A stretch of 64,000 bases of DNA from Macroventuria anomochaeta (Eukaryota > Ascomycota > Dothideomycetes > Pleosporales > Didymellaceae): positions 705,232 through 769,231 of the forward strand of contig NW_022985370.1 of NCBI RefSeq assembly GCF_010093625.1, read 5' to 3'. The notes below the pieces were generated by a model, which worked only from the letters and a program-made list of their open reading frames with translations, had not been told where the DNA came from and ran no database searches. Below are positions 10,305 through 22,401 of the stretch, in pieces. Positions within the stretch are counted from its first letter, which is position 1; each line of letters starts with the position of its first letter. Made by a program: the position numbers and the translations under genes.

Positions 10305-11817
10305 CTACACCGTCTCAATGTACCGCCTAACCTCCCAATCCGTAACCGCCTCGTCCCAAAGCCTGATCTCATGCTGTCTCGTCCCACCAAAGTGGTCCAC
10401 GAAGTCGTCCCCAAACACCTCTCTCGCCACACTCTCCTTCCTCATAAACTTATCCGTCGCCTCTTTCAGGCTCTTCGCCAACCTTTCTCCCTTGTCAGCT
10501 GCACCACCCACATCCTCTCCCTTGCCCAGCGGCGGTATCGAGATCTCCATCTTCTTCTCGATGCCCCTCCACCCCAGCGCTAAGATCGCGGCGAGCACGA
10601 AGTGCGGGTTGGTGTCTGCGCCTGGCACACGGACTTCGAAACGTGTGGCTTTTGCGCTCGCTGTGGGAGGCGCAATGAGTCGGATGGAAGCAGCGCGGTG
10701 CTCGAGGCCCCACGAGACTGTGACAGGCGCCCAGAAGTTTTCCACCAGGCGCTTGTACGAGTTTACATTGGGCGCCAGGATGGGCATGATGTCTGGAAGA
10801 CCGTCGATGAGACCTGCGAGGAAGTGCCGGCCCAGATCGCTCAGGCAGCGGATGTCGTGGTATGGAGCGTTTGTGTCTTCGGTCTCGCGCGCGAAGAGGT
10901 TCTTGCCCGCCGCGTCGACGATCGAGACGTGCATGTGTCCGCTGTTTCCCGGCAGGCCTTCGCGCGGCTTTGCCATGAAGCAGGGGGTTATGCCGTATTT
11001 GGAGCCGAGGGATTTGACGACGAGTTTAAAAAGGGACGCTTTATCGGCCATGGCACTGATCTCGCCGAATTGGAGGGCCTGGTCATTATACATCAGTGAT
11101 TGCGGCAGACTGGGGTATGAGGGGGAAGCTTACAGCTTCGAACACGCCTGGGCCAGACTCGGTGTGCCAGCCCTCAATGCCGCAGTTGAACTTCTCACAC
11201 GCGTCGAAGATGCCGTAAAAGTAGTCCTGGTTGTGCACTGTCCGTGTGATGCTGTAGCCGAACATGCCTTCCGTCAGACTGGGCAGTGCATTCACTGGGT
11301 TCTCCCTCAAGAAGGTTGCTGTCCCACTCGAGTTCCTCTCTGGCCCATCGTGTGTCTGCGGCGCCCTGAACTGGTAGAACTCGTATTCAGCACCTGCCAT
11401 AGCGCCATAGCCATTGTCCTTCAGCTTGTCCACCGCGCGCTTCAGAAGACTCCTGGGGCATGCGTGCAGTGTCTTGTGCGTGTCCGGGTCGTGGAAGGAG
11501 ACGAGGAAGAACGGCACGTTGTTCTCCCAGGGAATGCGGCGGAAAGAGGACAGATCCGGGATGGCGATCAGGTCACGGTAGCCGTTCTCCTTGTTGGAGA
11601 CACCAAGTTCGCGGAAGTAGGTCTGGTCGTGCATGTCCCAGCCGAACACTACACTACAGAAACCGAAGCCTTCTTCTGCTATGGACAAGAACTTCTTCTT
11701 GGCCATGAGCTTACCACGCAGCATACCGTCCACATCGACACCGGCAACCTTGACTGCGACATCATCTTTCAGGAGCTCTGGCAGAGACTCGACGGTTACG
11801 GGCTTGTCCTCGGCCAT
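10305..11817 (-). CDS. Type I glutamine synthetase-like protein (GS catalytic domain)
   Basis: Exon 1 (11134-11817, 228 codons) and exon 2 (10305-11078) join across a 54-nt intron (11079-11133 including its ends; donor GTAAGC, acceptor CCAG) to give 485 aa. GS features: AEYEFYQF (metal-binding Glu), SGPGVFEA followed by ALQFGEISAMADK, the MHVSIVD region after PGNSGH, RLVENFWAPVTVSWGLEHR and RFEVRVPGADTNPHF (ATP/glutamate binding). It resembles bacterial type I / FluG C-terminal GS proteins rather than the eukaryotic type II glutamine synthetase, so it may ligate another amine to glutamate; this is inferred. The upstream ATGs in the same frame (from 12021) sit in a region with non-protein-like composition, so I start at 11817. 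Confidence 0.87.
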
Positions 11818-12767
11818 GTTGTCTGTGTTACTAGGAGCGAGGGAAGGGAAGAGCGCTGTTGAAGACGCTCGGCTACGTTGAAGGCGTAGGAGAGAGGGGA
11901 GGGACAGGCACGAGGGACAACACCAACAGATTTCTGTGACGGGTGCGGGCACACGGGCTGCAAGCTTCAGGTCTCTGGATCGTGGACGCGAATAGCTGAG
12001 CAGAGGCAGGAGCGGGACCAATGACGTGGAGGCGCGTCGGAAAGGAGGCTGCTAGCGCGACACAGGGCTATGCGGACAGCAGCATCTCACATGCCTGCAC
12101 CTCTGCTATCTGCTCGTACACGACAATCCCTTGCAACACTCTGATAGCCACACGCGACAACGAACTTCCCAAGCAACATGGTGATGCCCCGCCAAATTTC
12201 ACCACCATGATGCCCCACTAGATGGCGGGGTACGCCTCAGCTCTGTGCCACTTCATGTAGACAGCCGTGACAGCATGAAAGCTGTTCGTGCGCGTACACG
12301 AGAGCCACGCGATCGTGAACGAACCTTGGAAGCTTCTCGAGCTGCTCCAGAAGCTCTCACCGCTCCGTGACGCATTCGTCCCTGAGCTGTACGCGCCCGT
12401 CGCCGACATGGACCCTTATCGTCCATTATCTATCAGCCGCCGATTTCGGGGACGCTGAATACTACCGACCGTCACCATCCGTGAGCTTCCTATACACTTC
12501 AATTGAACGCTTCACACGCCGCCGCTACCATCTTCACGACATCGACAAACTACTCATCAGTCACAGGTACGCGATCTTGAGTCTTGGTGCTACGCTGGCA
12601 AACCTTCCCCGTTGGCAAAGAGAGATGACGCTTCCCACCATGTTTATATTAGTCATATGAACCATCGTGACTATAAAACTTCAAACATCGCCTCTAACGC
12701 CCGGGCAGAACTCTGATACCACACCCGTACCCCTCATACTTCAACATCGAGATTGTACAGATTTAAC
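11818..12767. other. Intergenic between divergent GS-like and SDR genes
   Basis: 950 nt with no supported gene. It serves as upstream region for both divergent neighbours. Confidence 0.45.
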
Positions 12768-13903
12768 ATGGGCCGTCTTGAAGGAAAGAACGCTATCGTC
12801 ACCGGCGCCGCTGGGTAAGTGCTATCAGTTTGTTCCTAGAAGAAACCGCGCGTTATGTGGATCGACGACGTCCAGAAACACCATTTTTGAAAAAGATGGA
12901 CAGTATTGGAAGTTTACGAAGATTGAGCAAGAGTTGGGGATCATTCGTGGCGAGAATATCCGCATGCGTATACGATTTTTCGAAACCTTGGCATCAACAT
13001 ACACAAGAGTCAAAATCGATGAAATCGGGTGAAAGGCGTATTCTGAATGGGCGCTAACACCGCACAGCGGCATTGGACTCGAGACATCGATCCTCTTTGC
13101 ACGTGAGGGCGCCAACGTCCTCCTCTCCGACATCTCCGGTCCAGCTCTCGAGAAGGCACTGGCCAAGCTCCACGAAGTAGTCCCAAGCGCCAAAGACCTA
13201 AAGGTTGAGACCAAGATCTGCGATGTCTCCAAGGAATCCGATATTGAAGCCATGGTCGCACACGTCGACTCCTGGGGCGGTCTGGACATCATCTTCAACA
13301 ACGCCGGTATAATGCACGCCGACGACGACGACGCAGTCAATACACCAGAGAAGATCTGGGATCTGACACAGGCCATCAACGTCAAGGGTGTATGGTTCGG
13401 CAGCAAGCACGCAGTTTTGAGCTTCCGCAAGCACGGAAAGAAGAAGGCCAGCGTTATCAACACTGCCAGTGTTGTCGGTCTCGTTGGTTCTGCTACACCG
13501 CAGTTGGCGTACACAGCTAGCAAGGGTGCGGTTTTGGCGCTGACAAGGGAGTTGGCTATGGTGCACGCTAGGGAGGGTTTCAGGTTCAACTCGCTGTGCC
13601 CTGCACCGCTGAAGTGAGTTTTTCCTGCAACTCCGTTCTTATCTACATACTGATAATCCCAGCACTCCCCTCCTCCAGGACTGGCTTGGTGACGACGCTG
13701 AGAAGCGCCACCGCCGCGAGGTCCACTTCCCCACTGGCCGCTTCGGTGAGGCTGTTGAGCAGGCTCAGGCAGTCCTCTTCTTGGCCAGCGACGAGAGCAG
13801 CTTCGTCAACGGCACAGACTTCGTGGTCGATGGTGGTATGACCAAGTGCTACACAACGCCCACCGGTGCGCCCACCGAGGCACCAAAGAACAATGCCCGA
13901 TAA
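12768..13903 (+). CDS. Short-chain dehydrogenase/reductase (classical, 3-oxoacyl reductase-like)
   Basis: Three exons, 12768-12814, 13068-13613 and 13663-13903, join to 278 codons (277 aa). Intron 1 is long for this window (253 nt, 12815-13067; donor GTAAGT, branch GCTAAC, acceptor ACAG) and splits the cofactor motif TGAAGGIG. Intron 2 (13614-13662, 49 nt) splits PLNTPLL. Key SDR elements are TGAAGGIG, the NNAG motif (IIFNNAGIMH), the INTASV strand with the active-site Ser, YTASK (Tyr-x-x-x-Lys) and a C-terminal SFVNGTDFVVDGGMT. It fits the classical NAD(P)H-dependent SDR family. The substrate is not apparent. Without both introns only the central part would be seen as an ORF. Confidence 0.9.
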
Positions 13904-14495
13904 GTTGGTCATCTACATGTGTTTTTTGGATGAGTAACGGAGGGCTTCCCTAGCATGGAGCATGGTCTCAGCGGCGGTCAATGTTCGGCCAGAACGGGTA
14001 CTGCATTCACTAAGGTGGTAATGACTAGAATATAGAATTAAATCACACAAGTCGCACGCCTATTCTCGTGCACTCGAAGAAGTTCGCATAGAAGTCCACG
14101 GTACCCAGCTGACTCATGTGTCTGACATTCTTCTTAGACCAGCCACAGCCATAGGTCAAGTTCCTTGGTGCTTTGGTAATGGTGAAATTCGCCACTCAAG
14201 CCAAGGACACAGAATATATCGTCGTGGTTTTCGATTATTAGAATAGTTGAACAGAATTACTGTTGTGGAGTATATCATCGAAAGGCATATTGTTCGCTGG
14301 AAGAGAGGAGATGATGAGCTCATGGAAGTAGATTCTAGTCGGTACAGTCACTTTTCGCGATCGTGGGCCACCTACGGTCCGATCAAAATGCTTATTTGAG
14401 AACTAGAACAATTCATGGAATACCGTGATCGACATCCTCTCTCGGAGCCGACATGTAGCAACCCATGTAAAGGGTCGGGCAGTCCCATGACGAGG

Positions 14496-14529
<34 letters not shown>

Positions 14530-15894
14530 TCGAAATATACGCAAACGGGCTTCAGGATGGAATCTTGTATGTTGACAGAGCTCACGCCCAGACGCAATTG
14601 TGACATTCTTATTCGGAACTTTTGCAGAGACGCAAAGAACATAGAGTCGATGCATCTCGTTTTCGGTTTGAACTCGGTTGGAGAAGTAAACGTATAATGT
14701 ATGTAGCACAGACGGGAGAGAACATCTTAAGCGCGTGTTGACCTTTTGGGAGAATATAGTTTCAGCAGATGTGAGATCGAGGATCAGCCTTAGACGAGCA
14801 AGAAGACAACCTTATGGCTCGTACGGAAACACAGAACCGCAGCCCTCATAACACGATGGCCCTGTAATTTGGAAGAGGACTTAGCTGCTTGTAGAAGCCA
14901 GACCTTATGCTCGGTCGAGGCATTGATGAACATCATTCCCGGTCTTCTTCATATATAGGCATCTGGCTTCTCTTTTTTCGACCCGTCACAAAAGCATGCT
15001 TCATTAGCAGCAAGATATTGGAGTACAATATCTGGTTGAGAAGAAGACTAGAGGTTGCTGACCCCGTTCAAAGTATCGTTCTTGTCCAAGGCATCATTCT
15101 TTCATACATGAGAGAAGCGATGACCAGGTCTCAGGATCATGCCTTCTCCACAAAAGAATTCTGAGCGCTGTGGTGCAGAGAAGAGAAGAGACAGATTTTC
15201 AGACGGAGTCATTAGCGCTCATAAGTTGAAGCGGATGCGAATCTGAACTGCGAGTTCAGAAGAACAATGAAAGCAGGTGTCGAATGGTGTGTAGTTGATG
15301 AACGAGGCCCATCGGAAATAGGCCTTAAATGGAAAGTCCTTCAAACACATCGGCGTACTTGTGCCGATTTGACCCACATGAGGCTCTGCGGTTGATGGGC
15401 GCTCCACAGCTTGAGCTACCCTGTTTTAAACCTGGAATAATTGTTAGCGCGTTTCTGCTTCCGTCATGTAGAGTCAAGTTCCGTGTTCATGCGACAGCGC
15501 ATTTTACTCCTCGCTGTGCTCAACAGAAGCTGTTGTGCTTGCTCTGAGTGGAAGCAAGGGGACGCGGTACGGGTGAGGCTGCTCCACCCCATCAACCCAG
15601 TGAAAGTCGTGAAAACAAGAAGGAGTATCGGATCGCATCCGGAACTTCACGAGTCCTAGTGGTGCATAGCAGGGCCATTAGCATCCACAATTATGATGTC
15701 GATCCCATAACTTCCGAAAGATCGCAACACCAAATGTTTATACGACATCTGACGTCAAGAGCAAGCACTAGGTAAAATGCTTGTACGAACTTGGCAGCGT
15801 GCATGCGGCTCTGCAATTCTTCCTTCCTTCTTCTGGTACCCATATTCTGGAATTGGACGTTCATCTGTACTTTCTTTCTTGATCCTGATCTACG
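13904..15894. other. Gene-free stretch of about 2 kb
   Basis: Only short ORFs without family resemblance on either strand. The notable element is the (AGAC)8 microsatellite at 14497-14528. Confidence 0.5.
14497..14528. repeat. (AGAC)8 tetranucleotide microsatellite
   Basis: Eight perfect AGAC units (32 nt) in intergenic sequence. Such arrays vary in length between isolates. Confidence 0.97.
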
Positions 15895-17316
15895 ATGGCG
15901 CACAAACGTCGCGAACATGATTATGACTTCGAAGTACCCTGGCGACTCGTTGACAGCGACATTGCGCACGGCCTTGAAGATGACGAGGGTTCAGAACAAC
16001 ACAAGAGAAGGAGAAATCAAAAATCGCACAAGCAATCAATACGACACTACCGTCATGCAACGGGCAAATGGGGCGCTGCGCTTGAAAGCTTCAAGCCTAT
16101 TTGGGTGCGTGATCCCAACATCCTAAGTGACAGTACTTTTCTAACAAGACTACAGTTCGCGATAGCAATCTCAACAGGCGGTCTTGGTCTGATCCTCGCC
16201 TCGCCCTTTCCCTACTCCGCACCCTGGCAACTGCGCCTAGCATCCGTTCTCTACGTCTTCGAAATCATCCTCTTCGCCGTCTTCCTCGGACTTACACTTG
16301 CCCGCTGGATAATATATCCACACGTTGCCGTCCGCCGCGCGCTCACAGATCCAGATGAACTGTGTTCCTACGCCATCCCGCCGATCGTGTTGATGACAAT
16401 CGCTGCGCTGACGGCAACGCAAGTTTCAACAACAGCATGGGGTGGCCATGCGTTCACGCTAGTCGCGTATGTGCTGTGGTGGATTGGCATGTTTTGGATG
16501 TTCCTCACGGGTGTGGTGGTGATTGTAACGTGCATCTACACGGGAAACCAGATAGACCGCAGTATGACGCCTGTGCTGTTCATGGCGCCTGTGGGTCTCG
16601 CGACTGCGGGTGTGGAAGCTGGAAACATCGCAAATAACGCCGCTGAGATGAGCGCCAGGCTCGCGATCCCTATGATCGTTGTTGGCTACTTTGTAGTCGG
16701 CATTGCGCTGTTCATGGGTATTATCCTCTATACCCTGTTCTTCCATCGGTTGTTGGCTGCTGGGTTGAACCCACCGGCGCAAAGAGCTGGGTTGTTCATC
16801 CTGATCGGTGCGGCTGGCCAGTTGAGTTCTGCGTTTCAGATCTTGGGTACTGCGGCAATGACATACTTCCCGCAATATAAGCCGCAAAATACGAGTGCGA
16901 CCTTTTGGGAACAGGAGACTGGTGCTGGGATCGACTATTCCGGATTGCTATTCGGGCTGCTTCTGCTTGGTTTCGACTACTTCACACTCTGCCTCGCGGT
17001 GGTCGGAGTTGCTGATGTCTTCGTAAAGAAGCAGTTCTCCTATACGCTGACGTGGTGGAGTGTGGTATTCCCGACAGTTACTTTGGTGACTGCGTGGCTG
17101 CAGTTAGGCAAGTCGATGGATTCGCCGACCTTCCGGGGCTTGACGGCTGCCTTGTATATGCTCGTCGTTGTTGTTTATGTCTTGAATTGGGTCGGCACGA
17201 TTCGGGGTATAATTACTGGCGATTTGATTTGGGCCAAGAGCGAAGTGCAGAGGGAGGAAGGTATGATGAAGAAGGCGAAAGCCATGGAGAAGACGAGAGA
17301 CAGTGGAGAAGTTTGA
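15895..17316 (+). CDS. TDT/SLAC1-type membrane transporter (malic-acid-transporter-like)
   Basis: The frame is open over 474 codons (473 aa unspliced). A 51-nt in-frame intron is likely at 16105-16155 (donor GTGCGT, branch TCTAAC, acceptor ACAG): removing it joins FKPIW directly to FAIAISTGGLGLIL, which matches the first helix of the voltage-dependent anion channel / C4-dicarboxylate (Mae1, TehA) family, giving 456 aa. A hydrophilic N-terminus (~60 residues, His/Arg/Lys-rich) precedes about ten hydrophobic helices. The charged C-terminal tail (EGMMKKAKAMEKTRD) is cytosolic-like. The transported substrate cannot be read from the sequence; malate, other dicarboxylates, sulphite or anions are known for relatives. 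Confidence 0.75.
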   Translation: MAHKRREHDYDFEVPWRLVDSDIAHGLEDDEGSEQHKRRRNQKSHKQSIRHYRHATGKWGAALESFKPIWVRDPNILSDSTFLTRLQFAIAISTGGLGLILASPFPYSAPWQLRLASVLYVFEIILFAVFLGLTLARWIIYPHVAVRRALTDPDELCSYAIPPIVLMTIAALTATQVSTTAWGGHAFTLVAYVLWWIGMFWMFLTGVVVIVTCIYTGNQIDRSMTPVLFMAPVGLATAGVEAGNIANNAAEMSARLAIPMIVVGYFVVGIALFMGIILYTLFFHRLLAAGLNPPAQRAGLFILIGAAGQLSSAFQILGTAAMTYFPQYKPQNTSATFWEQETGAGIDYSGLLFGLLLLGFDYFTLCLAVVGVADVFVKKQFSYTLTWWSVVFPTVTLVTAWLQLGKSMDSPTFRGLTAALYMLVVVVYVLNWVGTIRGIITGDLIWAKSEVQREEGMMKKAKAMEKTRDSGEV

Positions 17317-17421
17317 GCCGGCGTATAGTAGATTAAGCTCGTGCATCAAAGGTCATGTCCAATCCACATTTGTGAACGCGCATTGACATTTCTAGACGGC
17401 GTTGCTCGTGATCGTGTCCGA

Positions 17422-19647
17422 TCAAATCTGCTCGGTACCCGGAACCTTTTCATAGCGAAGTGAAGGCCTGTACTGCATAGACTCGTTGGTGTAGTCGACT
17501 TTTGCGAGCTCAACAGAAGGTCGCATTAGACGCGCGTGGGTAGGATCGCTGATGTCCAGTGTCGCAAGCTTCTCTTCGGATCGCGTCACTGGAACAGTTC
17601 CTGTTGTGTTCGACCAAGTGCCCACACCCAAGCTTTCGTGTGCAAGTCGTTGTAGTTGTAGTGTTGATCCAGTTTGCCATTCGGCGTAGGCGTAGCGCAG
17701 TTTGTGATTGCGTTGAAACCACGGCAGCTTGAACAAGCCGGCAAAGATTGGCTCAAGCAGCATTGCTGCAAGCATCAAGAAGCCTCCCACGACAAGGATT
17801 ATTCCGACCCCAAGAACACTGAACGAGTAGTGTTTCGAGCTTCGAGCTTTCTGCACGCGGATCATGTATTAGCAAGCTGTCTTCGGTCGAAATCAGGCTC
17901 TGTCAACATACCTGGCTGTAACAGGTCCTCCGGCAAGGCTCCCCCTCACAGAGGGTCCCTCCTCCAAGCCAAGACCCTCTGGCATAGTCAACGATGGAGT
18001 GCTGCATCGCAGCCAGAGTAGCCTGACCGACGTATTCCATCTCCTTCTGCCATTGATTTGAGGGCAATACTTTCGTTTGTATCGCTGTGTAGTTGTACCG
18101 TGGGTTGTAGGGAAACAAGGTCTGCCGCGCAAGCAGGGTTGGTACGCTTCTAGCCGTAAAGAATGATTGCATGCCTCCAGCGCCGTATGTCTGAAGTACG
18201 ATTGAAAGTGGGCGTAGCGACATTCGATCCTGGGGGTTAGGGAAGACCCTTCGAAACGAAGCTTCGCCGGACACATACAAATCGAGGCAACCTTCCGGAG
18301 CTGGTAATTCCGGGTTGCAAAAGGTTCTCTCTGACACGCAGCCCAGCACTGCAGCAGGTTCGTCCGGAATGTACCACGTGCCGGCCCTGTCAGACGTTGT
18401 GGTCGCGGAAAACCATGGGTCATCCGTCCGGTTCATGTAGGCAACGCCCGATGGCACCAAGAAATACAAAGATGTTCTCGCTGTCGCCACCTGAAGCTGT
18501 GGTATGAAAGGTGCATCAAGGTACACATGATCCTCGGGGCTGGTGGATCGTTAGTACGCACTTGGATTTGTTTTTGCACCTTGACAACGGGGAAAGGGCC
18601 CGAAATATGGAACTTATAAGAATACTTACTAGACCTCGTAGTCACCCGTGCTGTCCGAAGTGTGCGATGTCGCGTTGTTCGCAATTTCGAAGGTATAATT
18701 GTACCAGCCTCCTCCGTAGTAATACCTTGTGAAGTTGACAAAGGAACGGTCTGGATCCACGGAGGAATTGGAGAAGCCGTTCGTAACCAGGGGCGCGCAA
18801 TGCTCTTTTACTTGAACAGTCACGTGTGGCCCCGTATTCAAGCCGAAATGAGTATAGCTGTCAAGTGTTCCGGTGTCCAGTACCATGTTGCCAAACGGTT
18901 GTTTACACATGTCTGCTGCAAAGGGACAGGAAGCATTGCCGTCGAATTTGTACGGCAAAGCTGGAGTTGTCATAACCTTGCAACTGTCCGGTCTGTCGGC
19001 ATCCCCAGTTTGGTAACACTGTGAAGCATAGGCTAGATTTTCAGCGGCTTTGCGGTTGAGGAAAGGCGTAATGTACTGCTGGCTCTCTCGATCGTCCATT
19101 TTTGGAAGGTCTTCATTGCAATCTCTTCCAACTAAGAGGATTTCATTGGCTGAGCTATTGGAGACTCTGGATGAGAATATACCTATTGCATATCTTTAGC
19201 ATCTAGGACAAAAGCGGCAATGTGAATCTACCGCCAATACGTACCAGCAAATATGAAGCTGACCGCCAATGTTAAAGCTAACAACGTGGGCAACAGTAGC
19301 TTTCGAAACAGACTGGTTCCTCGTCGATGCCATGCGCGAAAGGCAAGTATGAGTTCAACAGCTGCATCAAGTGCGAGAGGCGTGTTTCTCAGTATTGCCT
19401 GCCGCTGGTGGTATACTCCTTCAGAGTGTCTGTCTGATGAGTATACAAAATGAAGTACACATCGAGTTATCTTCCAAAGACTACGACCGCTTGTACTGAC
19501 GAACAAGGCAAGGAATGCAATGAGCAGACCTCCACGGTTGCGATCTAAAGTAAGAGTCGCACCTCGAACGCTATCAAACGATCGGTTTATCCAGAAGCCG
19601 AGATATATATCCTCATCAAGCGAACCTGGAATAGCATCCGTTGCCAT
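17422..19647 (-). CDS. Fungal integral membrane protein of unknown function (intact tandem copy)
   Basis: Four exons, 19245-19647, 18630-19182, 17912-18539 and 17422-17850, join exactly to 671 codons (670 aa). All three introns (62, 90 and 61 nt) have GTACGT, GTAAGT and GTATGT donors and AG acceptors. N-terminal motif LGFWINRSFDSVRGATLTLDR is followed by two hydrophobic segments (GGLLIAFLALFVSTS; LLLPTLLALTLAVSFIFAG). A long Cys- and Asn-rich, probably extracytosolic, domain follows (CQSYQ-like CYQTGD, CPFAADMCKQ, CAPLV, CVSERTFCNPELPAPEGC), then a last membrane segment (FSVLGVGIILVVGGFLMLAAML) and a cytosolic tail with TLQLQRLAHE. I recognise this as a family widespread in filamentous ascomycetes, without a known function. 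It lies directly upstream of its own degenerate paralogue (20426-22401), same strand. Confidence 0.82.
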
Positions 19648-20425
19648 ACTCGTGACCTCAGAGTTGAACCCTCAATGTGCGAAAGAGATTCGAGGGCAGC
19701 GGAGCCAGGCGCTCATTTAATATAAAGCAAGAAATGATATGTTGGGGGCCGCATGTCAGCAGCCCCACAAGGAACATCCCTTAGCCTTGTGTGGTTGTGG
19801 CTGTTTCGTCAACCCTGCTCGGGCATTTGGCGCGCTGCAGTCCTGGGCGCCTAATGGGGTGCACGTTGAATTCCGGTATTATCTTGACCGCCATGAGCTC
19901 CGCAGGAACACTTTCTCGGCGAAGGGCTCAAAAGCGGTGGGGCGTCAAACTCTGCTGGAGGCTAGAATAGCAGCTGCTGACTTCAGCTTGATGCGAGATG
20001 CGTCGTTCTTCCTCTGACAGCAATGTTGTGATTTTAGAATGTGCTGGGTCATATAGATTTGATGCTGGCGTATCATGTACAATGAGTGGTAGGCGACCAG
20101 GATTGTTGTGGGGACACAGTAAGCCTCCTTTGGCCTTGGCAGCAATCCTTGCTCTTTTCCCAAGAAGCACAAGCTGTCGAACTTTCGATGAATGCAAGAA
20201 GAGCTCAGTCGTAAATAGCTGTCTGTCTGTCAAAATGTGGGGTTGTTTTTAGTCCGACCCGACATTTACAAGCTTAAGATCATCGAAGAGAAAGGAAGGT
20301 GTTAAGAAGTATGAAGTGGTGAATGGTGCTAGAAATAAAGGGAAACTATGCCTCTGTGCCTGGAAGAGTAGTAAATCAAGGCAGATGTGCCTGCCAAATT
20401 CTGCATCGGCGCTGACCACTGTTTG
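19648..20425. other. Spacer between the tandem membrane-protein copies
   Basis: 778 nt between the intact gene's start and the 3' end of the paralogous relic. It must hold the promoter of the intact copy. No ORF is supported. Confidence 0.45.
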
Positions 20426-22401
20426 TTAAAGAGCATCGCTACTTTGGAGTCTCGTGTAACGAGCTGAAGGCCTCTTGTTGACGAATGTTTCAGTATCGAT
20501 ATGCGTGAGCTCATGCGAAGACAGTGTGAGTCGTGGGTGTCCGCGTTGACGAAGATCGAGGACGGCGAGAGTGTCTCCTGGGTCTATCACCGGTACCACA
20601 TCCGTTGCTCCAGTCCAGGTGCCGGCACCTACACTCTCATGCGCTAATCGCTGCAACTGGAGCGTCGAACCAGCCTGCAACTCAGCATACGCATAATCGT
20701 AGTCCTCGTCATTTCTGAGTCGCCTAAACTTGAACAGAAAAGCCAGTATTTCATCAAGAAAGAATGCAAAAAGCACAATGATGCCGCAAACGGTTAGTAT
20801 GATGGACATTCCTAGGACGCTGAAGGAGTAATGTCTCGAGCTACGAACTCTCTGCTAGACATGAACATCTCTGTCTAGACTTATCGTGTAGAGTAACGTA
20901 CCTGACTGTAGCAAAGTCTTTCGCAGTCGCCTCGATCGCATAAGTCCCCGCCAAGCCACGATCCTCTTGCGTAGTCAACCAAAGAGTGTTGCATCGCTGC
21001 CAGATTGGCTTGGCTGAGATAAGGATATCTTCTTGCCACTGATTTGGAAGTAATGGTTTAGGTTGGTTCGCATAATTCGGGTTGAAAGTCACTGGTGGAA
21101 CTCTGAGAGTTTATCTTGCGAGCAAGTTTAGTACGTTCCTAGCCTTGGAAAAAGCACTCATGCTCTGCGCACCAAACTGATGTAAAGTCATCGCTAAGGG
21201 ACGCTAGTACTTCCGATCTTCGGTACTGTTCCATACTGTCATGAAGTCAGCTTCTTGTTTGGTATAGTCTTGATAGACTTCAACGCAGCCTTCTGGGCCA
21301 GGACGGTTGGGATTGCAGTACACTCTCTCAGTGGTACATCCGACCGTTGAAACAATGTGATCAGAAGCACAAGTACCATATTTGTTGAGGATTGTAGCTG
21401 AGAACCAGGGGTCTTCCGTTTTTTCCATGTAGTTGACGGACGGCGATACCAATAACAGCATGGTTGTAGCCGCATCGTCTACTGTGAAGTCGTCGATGAA
21501 CGATATGCAGTGGCCGTAACGGGAGCCTATTTCGAGCTGGCTGACTGTGCTGAGCCGATTGTTAGTACGTGAGTCGAAGATGTCGACAAGCAGCGCTCAT
21601 TTTGCACTAATGACTGCTGCAGCTGACAGATGGTATAACTCACTAGACTGCGTAGTTGCATCCGTAGCTTGAAGCTGAAGTGTTTGTGTCATCCCTGACC
21701 TCGAATGTCAAGTTTCTTCTCTAGCCCCGAGATGATACTTCAGAAAACCATCGGGAGATTGATCTGGTTCGACATCTAAGGGTGCGCAGTGATGCTTCAC
21801 CCGCATAGTCAGAGGTGAGCCCTGATTCGGCCCAAGGTGTTTGTAGCCATCTAGCAGATCTGTTTCGATGACCAGATTGCCATGAGGTAACTTGCGCTTG
21901 TCCTTAGCAGGAAAGGGGCAAGGTGCGTTGGTTACAGTCGTGTAAGGTAGGGTTAGGGTGCTGAAATTCCGCATTCATTGGGCAATTACGACTTGTCTTT
22001 CCTTTGATAGCAGTGCTGTGCATATGCTAGGTGTTCGGCAGACTTTTGATTCAAGAAAAGGTGCGATGTACTCCCGTACAGCCTGGTTTGTAGACCTGAG
22101 AAAGGAGACGCCCATCAACTTGACGTTGCATTTGTCTCTCGGACCATAGATGAAGTCCGTCACGACTGGCTTGCAAGGATCCTTTGAAGTGTAAAAGACA
22201 GCGAATGAGTTTCCAGAAGCGCCGACCGCTTGCATTCACGTATAGAGCGAGAAACGCAATCCGTAGTCCGCCGCTTCTATGGCCGAGAGTTGATGTCGCT
22301 CCTTCTACTGTACCAACGGAGCGGTTGATCCAGAAGCCACGGTAGACGTCTGCATCGAGAGAGCTTGTGATGAGTCTGATGCTATTAAGTTCCGCTTCCA
22401 T
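20426..22401 (-). pseudogene. Degenerate paralogue of the 17422-19647 membrane-protein gene
   Basis: Segments in shifting frames match the intact neighbour in order. The N-terminus (from ATG at 22401) has YRGFWINRSVGTVEGATSTLG and GGLRIAFLALYVNASGRRFW. A deletion near 22195-22240 then removes about 60-70 codons, including the second membrane segment. Next come IAPFLESKV with a frameshift, CPFPAKDKRKLPHGNLVIETD, WFSATILNKYGTC with CVEVYQDYTK, a TAG stop at 21204-21206 exactly where the intact gene continues, another frameshift near 21105, LLPNQWQEDI, and an intact C-terminal exon with GSTLQLQRLAHES. Splice sites are only partly recognisable. The copy cannot encode a full protein. The breaks are described only; I have not rebuilt the gene. 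Protein similarity to the intact copy is moderate, so the duplication is old. Confidence 0.85.

Noticed and set aside
10318..11862. 514-codon plus-strand ORF opposite the GS-like gene
   Set aside because: It lies antisense over a gene with complete GS motifs and a normal intron. Its composition is Ser/Arg/Cys-rich and low in family resemblance, typical of the complement of a coding frame.
14497..14528. (AGAC)8 as a CRISPR or origin-like array
   Set aside because: A simple microsatellite without spacers; eukaryotic setting.
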